The notes under the pieces are model-generated. The model was not told where the DNA came from. It searched no databases and saw nothing but the letters and a program-made list of their open reading frames with translations. Positions 37,652-43,858 of a stretch of 64,000 nt of DNA are shown piece after piece. The position numbers and the translations under genes are program-made. This DNA comes from Bradyrhizobium sp. SRS-191 (GTDB lineage Bacteria; Pseudomonadota; Alphaproteobacteria; Rhizobiales; Xanthobacteraceae): assembly GCF_024586915.1 (NCBI RefSeq), contig NZ_JANBVS010000012.1, positions 62,001 through 126,000 on the forward strand. Reading direction: 5' to 3'. How positions within the stretch are numbered: position 1 is the stretch's first letter; every line of letters begins with the position of its first letter.

Positions 37652-37742
37652 TTTCCTCGTCATTGCGAGCGCAGCGAAGCAGTCCAGAGTCACGTACTTT
37701 GCCCTGGATTGCTTCGTCGCGTTGCTCCTCGCAATGACGGAA
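37652..37742. repeat. Dispersed palindromic repeat in the tctB-tctA gap
   Basis: Complementary arms CGTCATTGCGAG and CTCGCAATGACG, inner GAAGCAGTCCAG/CTGGATTGCTTC. It lies between tctB and tctA, so it may be transcribed as a stable intercistronic hairpin. Confidence 0.8.
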
Positions 37743-37755
37743 GGAGAGACCGGTA

Positions 37756-38298
37756 TCAGTACCCGAACGCCGCTTCGAGCGGTCCCTTGGGCATGAGCAC
37801 GTCGAAGACGATATCGAAGGTCACGAACATCACGGCGCTGAACAGGAACGCCGTGAGCAGCGATTTCCAGATCGCGATCTTGCCGACGATCCGCATGAAG
37901 CCGGCGATCAACAGGAAGCTCGCGACGTAGATGCCGAGAAACTGCATCGCGATGCAGAACAGCAGCGTCGGCACGAACACCGCCATCACGCGGCGCAGCT
38001 GCGCGCGCGTCACGAAGGTCTCCATCGCCTCCTTGCTCGACAGAAACGCCGCGCCGATGCCGTACAGGCTGGCGCCGCCGAGGATCACCGACAGATAGAA
38101 CGGGAAGTAGCCGGCTTCCGGACCGGTCGAGTCCCAGGAGGCGCCGGTCCGCCAATTGTCCCAGGCGAGCACGACGGCCAGCGCGAGCAGCAACAGCGAT
38201 ACGGCGACGTCCACGGCACGGTTGGAGGTGACCGAAGGAGAGTTCTCCTCCGGCGCGGTCGGATCGTCGACCGCGATCTCGATCTCAGCGTTGGACAT
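37756..38298 (-). CDS. tctB: Tripartite tricarboxylate transporter, small permease TctB
   Basis: A 180-residue membrane protein with four hydrophobic segments (VSLLLLALAVVLAWDN, FPFYLSVILGGASLYGIG, VFVPTLLFCIAMQFLGIY, LLTAFLFSAVMFVTFDIVFD). Length, topology and genetic position identify TctB. The N-terminus MSNAEIEIAVDDPTAPEENS is acidic and cytoplasmic. The next gene is tctA. Confidence 0.92.
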   Translation of the reverse strand: MSNAEIEIAVDDPTAPEENSPSVTSNRAVDVAVSLLLLALAVVLAWDNWRTGASWDSTGPEAGYFPFYLSVILGGASLYGIGAAFLSSKEAMETFVTRAQLRRVMAVFVPTLLFCIAMQFLGIYVASFLLIAGFMRIVGKIAIWKSLLTAFLFSAVMFVTFDIVFDVLMPKGPLEAAFGY

Positions 38299-38323
38299 CG
38301 GTCCTGCTCCCCTTGGCCTCGTG

Positions 38324-39310
38324 CTACTTCGCGACGAAGCCGGCTTCCGTCATCAGCTGCTTATTAAGCGAGCCGTCCTCTTCGAGGAACTGAATCATGT
38401 CCTTGCCGGTGAGGAAGATCGGCTTGAGCGCCTGCTTCTCCATGTAGTCCTTGTATTCCGGCGTCTGCACCAGCTTGCTGAACAGGTCGACGTAGAACTC
38501 CTGCTGCTCCTGGCTGACCTTGCCCGGCAGGAACATCGCGCGCAGCATCAGGTACTGCACGTCCAGCCCCTGCTCCTTGCAGGTCGGAATGTCGTTCCAG
38601 GACTGCGTCTCCGTGACCTTGGCGGTGTAGGAGATGCGCTCCTTGTCGAACACGCAGAGCGGACGCACCTGACCGGCGCGCCAGACTTCGAGGTTCTCGG
38701 AGGGATTGTTGACGTTGGCCTCGGTGTGTCCGCCGACGAGCTGCGTCGCCGCCTCGCCGCCGGACTTGTAGGGCAGATAGGAGAACTTGGCGCCGGTCTT
38801 CTTCTCGAGGAACACCGTGAGCACGTGATCCTCGCGCTTCGAGCCGGTGCCGCCCAGCTTGAACGGCGAGCCCGACGCCTTGGCGGCCTCGATGAATTCC
38901 TTCACCGTCTTCGGCCCGTTGACATTGTCCCACAGCACGAACTGGTCGAGTGCGATCACCGCAACGGGGGACAATTCTTTCCAGTCGAACGGCAGCTTGG
39001 CCGACAGTGGCAGCATGTAGATCAGCGAATAGGCGATGAGAACCTTGTTCGCATCGCCGTCGCTGGACTTCATGTACATCAGCGCTTCGGCCCCGGACGC
39101 GCCGCCCTTCAGCGACACGACGACCGGCTGCTTCAGCAGGTTGTTCTTCTGGATCGCGGCTTGCATCATCCGCGCCATCTGGTCCGATGCACCGCCGGCG
39201 CCGGCGGCGACGACGATCTCAACCGGCTTGCTCGGCTCCCAGCCGGCCGAGGCCGGCGCACTTGCGAAAATGGCAGCCGCAGCGGCTGCGATCGTGATCA
39301 AATTACGCAT
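38324..39310 (-). CDS. tctC: Bug/TctC periplasmic tricarboxylate-binding protein
   Basis: A 328-residue exported protein with signal peptide (MRNLITIAAAAAAIFASAPA). Visible Bug motifs: WEPSKPVEIVVAAGAGGASD and ADMLQTP-like segments, YLPYKSGGEAATQLVGGHTE, ICVFDKER region. It supplies the TctAB permease. Start at the only signal-peptide Met. The adjacent promoter region faces a crotonase gene on the same strand 130 bp upstream, whose stop is 39443. Confidence 0.93.
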   Translation of the reverse strand: MRNLITIAAAAAAIFASAPASAGWEPSKPVEIVVAAGAGGASDQMARMMQAAIQKNNLLKQPVVVSLKGGASGAEALMYMKSSDGDANKVLIAYSLIYMLPLSAKLPFDWKELSPVAVIALDQFVLWDNVNGPKTVKEFIEAAKASGSPFKLGGTGSKREDHVLTVFLEKKTGAKFSYLPYKSGGEAATQLVGGHTEANVNNPSENLEVWRAGQVRPLCVFDKERISYTAKVTETQSWNDIPTCKEQGLDVQYLMLRAMFLPGKVSQEQQEFYVDLFSKLVQTPEYKDYMEKQALKPIFLTGKDMIQFLEEDGSLNKQLMTEAGFVAK

Positions 39311-39442
39311 GTGTTTTCATCCCCGTTCGAAGCGCCTGCTTGTATCCTACCAGGATACTGCTGGCTTATTGTGGTCAGTTCAAGAACACAAGCATGATCC
39401 GGCCTGATGACCTCGGCATAAGGTCGCAAGACCGGCATCGGA

Positions 39443-40240
39443 CTACTTGCCCTTCCAGTTCGGCGTCCGCTTGTTCAGGAACGCGTCCATGCCCTCGCGG
39501 AAATCCTCGCTCATATAGGCGCGCAGGATCAGGTCCTCGCCTTCATCGCGCGACAGCGTCCGGCGGATGCGGCGGACCGCCTCCTTGGTCACTTCGAGCG
39601 TGATCGGCGCATGCGAGGCCACCAGCCTGGCCGTCTCCAGCGCCCGCGCTTGCAGCGTGTCGACATCCGGGACGATCTCGTTGAGCAGGCCGAGCGCGAG
39701 CGCCTCCGGCGCTTCCACCAGCCGTGCCTTGAAGATCAGGTCCTTGGTACGAGCCGGCCCGATCAGGGACACGACGCGGGAGATGTTTGACATCGACAGG
39801 CAATTGCCGAGCGTGCGCGCGATCGGAAAACCGATGCGTGTCGTCTCGGTGCCGATGCGGAGGTCGCAGCAGGCGGCGATGCCGGCGCCGCCGCCGGTGC
39901 AGGCACCCGCGATCGCCGCGATGACGGGCACGCGGCACAGTTCGAGGGTGCCGAGCACGCGATCGATCCGCGCCTCGTAGTCCAGCGCATCCTGCGCCGT
40001 CTTGAACGCGCGAAACTGGGAGATGTCGGTGCCGGAGGCGAAGGCCTTGTCGCCGGCGCCGGTCAGGATCAGCGCCTTGATCGACCGGTCGGCATTGATG
40101 GCCTCGCAGATCGAGGCCATCTGGTCGTACATCGCGAAGGTCATCGCGTTGCGCGCCTGCGGCCGGTTGAAGGTGATCTTGGCGATGCCGTCGTCGACGG
40201 CATAGATGAGATCGTCGGAGCCGCTCGCAGGCACGTTCAT
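39443..40240 (-). CDS. Crotonase (enoyl-CoA hydratase/isomerase family) protein
   Basis: A 265-residue protein. Visible: KITFNRPQARNAMTFAMYDQ, oxyanion-loop ALILTGAGDKAFASGTDIS and AIAGACTGGGAGIAACCDLR. In classic enoyl-CoA hydratase two Glu act as acid and base (in the GGGxE.. and ..PE.. positions). Here the corresponding segments read GGGAGI and RIGFPIARTLGNCLS, so neither Glu is present. The enzyme therefore probably does another crotonase reaction. Its start codon overlaps the aminotransferase stop (TGATG). Confidence 0.88.
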   Translation of the reverse strand: MNVPASGSDDLIYAVDDGIAKITFNRPQARNAMTFAMYDQMASICEAINADRSIKALILTGAGDKAFASGTDISQFRAFKTAQDALDYEARIDRVLGTLELCRVPVIAAIAGACTGGGAGIAACCDLRIGTETTRIGFPIARTLGNCLSMSNISRVVSLIGPARTKDLIFKARLVEAPEALALGLLNEIVPDVDTLQARALETARLVASHAPITLEVTKEAVRRIRRTLSRDEGEDLILRAYMSEDFREGMDAFLNKRTPNWKGK

Positions 40241-41433
40241 CAGGCCACCTTCGGGATCGGCGCGGCCTCGCGCGCCTTGAGGACATCCATCGCCGCGAGC
40301 ACGCCACCGGCGCGATGCGGCACGTTGGCGAGCGCAAGGCCCATCTCGACGCCGGACAGCGTGCCCATCAGCATCAGGTCGTTGAAGTGACCGATATGGC
40401 CGATGCGGAACACCCTGCCCTTGATCTTGTTCAGGCCGGTGCCGAGCGACATGTCGAAGTTGTCCAGCACGGTCTTGCGGAACGCATCGGCGTCATGGCC
40501 GTCGGGCATGACGACGCCGGTCAGCGCCGGCGAATGCGCCTGCGCGTCCTGGCACTGCGTATCCAGGCCCCACGCCTTCACCGCGGCGCGCGTGGCGAGG
40601 CTGTGGCGGCGATGGCGCGCGAACACGTTCTCGTGGCCCTCCTCCTCCAGCATCTTCAGCGCCTCGTTGAGGCCCATCAGGAGATTGCAGGCCGGCGTAT
40701 ACGGGAAGGTGCCGAGCTTGTTGAAGGTGATGATCTCCTGCCAGTCCCAATAGGAGCGCATGCCGGGATTGGACTTGGCCACGGCGAGCGCCTTCTCCGA
40801 GACGGCATTGAAGCCGAGACCCGGCGGCAGCATCAGACCCTTCTGCGAACCCGCGACGGAGACGTCGATGCCCCAGGCGTCGTGCTCATACTCCATCGAG
40901 CCGAGGCCGGAGATGGTGTCGACCATCAGCAGCGCCGGATGGCCGGCGCGGTCGAGCGCCTTGCGCACCTCGAGCGGCGGCGTCAGGCAGCCGGTCGAGG
41001 TCTCGTTGTGCACGATGCACACGGCCTTGATCTTGTGCGCCTTGTCCTCGTTGAGGCGCTGCTCGATCGCGGCGATGTCGGCGCCGTGACGCCAGTCGCC
41101 CGCCACGAAGTCGACGTCGAGCTTGAACTTGTCGGCGATGCCCTTCCACAGCACCGCGAACTGACCGGTCTCGGCCATCAGCACCTTGTCGCCGGGCGCG
41201 AGCGTGTTGACGATCGCAGCTTCCCACGCGCCGGTGCCGGACGACGGATAGATGATCACCGGCTGCTTGGTGCGGAAAATCCGCTGCGACGCTGCGAGTA
41301 CGGCGAAGCCCAGCTCCGCGAATTCAGGGCCGCGATGGTCCATCGTCGGCATGTCCATCGCGCGCAGCACGCGGTCGGGCACGTTGGTCGGCCCCGGAAT
41401 CTGAAGAAAATGCCGTCCTGTGTGCACAGTCAT
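40240..41433 (-). CDS. Serine-glyoxylate-type aminotransferase, paralogue 1
   Basis: A 397-residue PLP enzyme of fold type I class V. The ATG at 41433 starts MTVHTGRHFLQIPGPTNVPD; an upstream frame to 41574 is rejected. Visible: IIYPSSGTGAWEAAIVNTLAPG, KAVCIVHNETSTG, LLMVDTISGLGSMEYEHDAW and the PLP lysine in VAGSQKGLMLPPG. Such enzymes transaminate serine with glyoxylate (serine cycle or photorespiration-like) or alanine/glyoxylate. Clustered with the crotonase (one-base overlap). Confidence 0.94.
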   Translation of the reverse strand: MTVHTGRHFLQIPGPTNVPDRVLRAMDMPTMDHRGPEFAELGFAVLAASQRIFRTKQPVIIYPSSGTGAWEAAIVNTLAPGDKVLMAETGQFAVLWKGIADKFKLDVDFVAGDWRHGADIAAIEQRLNEDKAHKIKAVCIVHNETSTGCLTPPLEVRKALDRAGHPALLMVDTISGLGSMEYEHDAWGIDVSVAGSQKGLMLPPGLGFNAVSEKALAVAKSNPGMRSYWDWQEIITFNKLGTFPYTPACNLLMGLNEALKMLEEEGHENVFARHRRHSLATRAAVKAWGLDTQCQDAQAHSPALTGVVMPDGHDADAFRKTVLDNFDMSLGTGLNKIKGRVFRIGHIGHFNDLMLMGTLSGVEMGLALANVPHRAGGVLAAMDVLKAREAAPIPKVA

Positions 41434-41641
41434 TGGCGTCCATCCCCGGTCATTTGGTTGGTGCGCGGACGTGGTATCCCACGCGCTCGTCGCGCTTTTC
41501 TCCCGCCAGACCGCTGGCGTCAACACAGAAGACGCAAGCACCGATCGCTTCGGGCTGACATCCCTCAGATGCACACGACTCCCCTTTTTCTGTGCAGTGC
41601 GGCAAGGGCCAATGCGGCCCGTGCCCGCACGTGATTTTGCC

Positions 41642-42847
41642 TTACTTCACAACCGCGAGATGCCGCGGTGCATTGCCCGATGGGGGCTGATCGAGCAAAC
41701 CCATCGCGGCATCGACACCGCCAGCGCGGTGCGGCACACCGGCCACCCGCAGCCCCATCTCGACACCGCTGAGCGCCGCCATCAGGGTGAGCTCGTTGCA
41801 CTCGCCGAGATGGCCGATGCGGAACACCTTGCCGGCGACCTTGGACAGACCCGAGCCGAGTGACATGTTGAAATTGTCCAGTACGACCTGGCGGAACTCA
41901 TCGGCATTATGGCCGGGCGGCATCAGAACCGCCGTCAGCACCGGCGAGTAGTCCTCGGGGGCTTGGCACAGCACCTCCAGCCCCCAATGCTCGACCGCAG
42001 CGCGGGTCGCCGCCGCGAGCCGCAGGTGACGCGCGAACACCTGATCGAGCCCCTCCTCGAGCAGCATCGCGATCGCTTCGCGCAGCCCGTAAAGCAGGTT
42101 CGTCGCAGGCGTATAGGGGAAGAAGCCGTTCGCGTTCAGCTTCAGCATGTCCTCCCAGTCCCAGAACGAGCGCGGCATCTTGTTGGTCTTGGCGACCGCA
42201 CGCGCCTTGTCCGAGACGGCATTGAAGCCGAGCCCCGGCGGCAGCATGAAACCCTTCTGCGAGCAGGACACGGCAACGTCGACCTTCCACTCGTCGAAGC
42301 GGAAGTCCGCCGAGGCAAGGCCGGAGATTGTGTCGACCATCAGCAAAGCCGGGTGCTGGGCGCGATCGATCGCGGCGCGGACCTCGCCGATCCGGCTGGT
42401 CGCGCCGGTCGAGGTCTCGTTGTGCACGACCATCACGGCCTTGAGCTGATGCGCCGTGTCGGCCGTGAGCTTCTCTTCGATCACCGCAGGATCGACGCCG
42501 CGACGCCAGTCGCCGGGAATGAAATCGACCTCGATGCCCCAGCGCGCCGCCATCTGCCGCCACAGCGTGGCGAAGTGGCCGGTCTCCACCATCAGCACCT
42601 TGTCGCCGGGCGACAGCGTGTTGACGATCGCGGCCTCCCAGGCACCGGTGCCTGAGGACGGATAGATGATCACCGGGCTCGTCGTCTTGAAGATCTTCTG
42701 CGAGCCGGAGAGCACGGCCTTGCCGAGCTCGGCGAACTCGGCGCTGCGGTGATCGATCACCGGCATGTCCATCGCCCTGAGCACGCGCTCGGGCACCGGA
42801 CTCGGGCCCGGAATGTGCAGGAAATGACGGCCTTGGTGACGGGTCAC
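41642..42847 (-). CDS. Serine-glyoxylate-type aminotransferase, paralogue 2
   Basis: A 401-residue PLP enzyme from a GTG at 42847 preceded by TGGAG; a longer frame to 43108 overlaps the divergent regulator and is rejected. It closely parallels paralogue 1: HFLHIPGPSPVPERVLRAMD, IIYPSSGTGAWEAAIVNTLS, MVDTISGLASADFRFDEW, VSCSQKGFMLPPG (PLP Lys). The two copies (about 60% identical by eye) are adjacent, suggesting tandem duplication. It is divergent from the GntR gene, with a 12-bp palindrome between them. Confidence 0.94.
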   Translation of the reverse strand: MTRHQGRHFLHIPGPSPVPERVLRAMDMPVIDHRSAEFAELGKAVLSGSQKIFKTTSPVIIYPSSGTGAWEAAIVNTLSPGDKVLMVETGHFATLWRQMAARWGIEVDFIPGDWRRGVDPAVIEEKLTADTAHQLKAVMVVHNETSTGATSRIGEVRAAIDRAQHPALLMVDTISGLASADFRFDEWKVDVAVSCSQKGFMLPPGLGFNAVSDKARAVAKTNKMPRSFWDWEDMLKLNANGFFPYTPATNLLYGLREAIAMLLEEGLDQVFARHLRLAAATRAAVEHWGLEVLCQAPEDYSPVLTAVLMPPGHNADEFRQVVLDNFNMSLGSGLSKVAGKVFRIGHLGECNELTLMAALSGVEMGLRVAGVPHRAGGVDAAMGLLDQPPSGNAPRHLAVVK

Positions 42848-42886
42848 GGCAGAACTCCAAACGAAAACGGCATTCTGACACCCACA

Positions 42887-42898
42887 ATTGCATGCAAT
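42887..42898. promoter_or_regulatory. Candidate GntR operator, copy 1
   Basis: Perfect palindrome ATTGCATGCAAT, 39 bases upstream of the aminotransferase GTG and 75 upstream of the GntR ATG. An identical copy lies at 43763-43774. Confidence 0.7.
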
Positions 42899-42973
42899 AT
42901 CTAAATTAACAAGTCCGTAGAGTATGCATTTCTGCCGTCGACCCCATCTGTAACTACCGCTACAATCGTTTCC

Positions 42974-43741
42974 ATGAGTTCCACGATTCCAGACGTTGAA
43001 ACTGTCCCATTGACCGGGCCAAACGACCGTCCCGCCCCGGCGCGGGACGAGACGTCGCTGCATGACGAGATCCTGGCGCGGCTGCGCGACTATATCGTCG
43101 AGGGCCACGTGCCGGATGGCGGCCGGCTGTCGGAGCGGCAGCTGTGCGAAATGCTGGGCGTGTCCCGCACGCCCTTGCGCGAGGCTCTCAAGGTGCTGGC
43201 AGCAGAGGGTCTCGTCGAGCTGCTACCCAATCGCGGCGCGCGCGTCCGCCCCCTGAGCGCCGCCGACATCCAGGAACTGTTCGACCTCATGGGCGGCCTG
43301 GAAGGCCTTGCCGGCCGCCTCGCCTGCGAGAAGATCTCGGATGAAGAGATCGCGAAGATCGAACAATATCATCACGATATGTACGGCTTTTACATGCGCC
43401 AGGACATGCAGGGCTATTTCCGCATGAACCAGCTCATCCACCGCGCGATCGTCGACGCCGCCGCCAACGCGACCCTTCACGCGACCTATGACAGCCTGGC
43501 GGGACGCATCCGCCGGGTGCGCTTCTCGGCGAATTTCGCCCGCAAGCGCGAGCGCTGGAGCGAGGCGATGCGCGAGCACGAGCTGATCCTCGACGCGCTG
43601 CGCCGGCGCGCCGGTAGCGAGATCTCCGACATCCTGTTTCAGCACCTGCGCAACAAGGGCTCGGCCGCCATTGCCTACTTCGCCGAAGAGCAGACCGGCT
43701 TCCCTTCCACCCCTAGTGGAAAGCCGGCCAGAGTAGACTAA
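42974..43741 (+). CDS. GntR family regulator (FCD / FadR-VanR subfamily)
   Basis: A 255-residue regulator. N-terminal winged HTH (about 28-95): LHDEILARLRDYIVEGHVP, then LSERQLCEMLGVSRTPLREA and LKVLAAEGLVELLPNRGARV. C-terminal FCD ligand domain (about 105-235) with histidines in FRMNQLIHRAIVDAAAN and MREHELILDALRRR, which in this group bind metal and an organic acid. It sits between a divergent aminotransferase and a downstream oxidase of 2-hydroxyacids. A 12-bp palindrome lies on both sides of the gene. Confidence 0.94.
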   Translation: MSSTIPDVETVPLTGPNDRPAPARDETSLHDEILARLRDYIVEGHVPDGGRLSERQLCEMLGVSRTPLREALKVLAAEGLVELLPNRGARVRPLSAADIQELFDLMGGLEGLAGRLACEKISDEEIAKIEQYHHDMYGFYMRQDMQGYFRMNQLIHRAIVDAAANATLHATYDSLAGRIRRVRFSANFARKRERWSEAMREHELILDALRRRAGSEISDILFQHLRNKGSAAIAYFAEEQTGFPSTPSGKPARVD

Positions 43742-43762
43742 GGTCGACATCGCCCGTCTCAA

Positions 43763-43774
43763 ATTGCATGCAAT
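43763..43774. promoter_or_regulatory. Candidate GntR operator, copy 2
   Basis: Second perfect ATTGCATGCAAT, 85 bases upstream of the oxidase ATG and 22 after the GntR stop, identical to copy 1. Placed as expected for co-control of the oxidase. Confidence 0.7.
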
Positions 43775-43858
43775 CCGGTTGACGCTGTTCCATAAATGAT
43801 TGACACCGGGGCAAGGCCCGGTGAACTGCGACGCGACCAGGGCTGATCAGGGATCATC

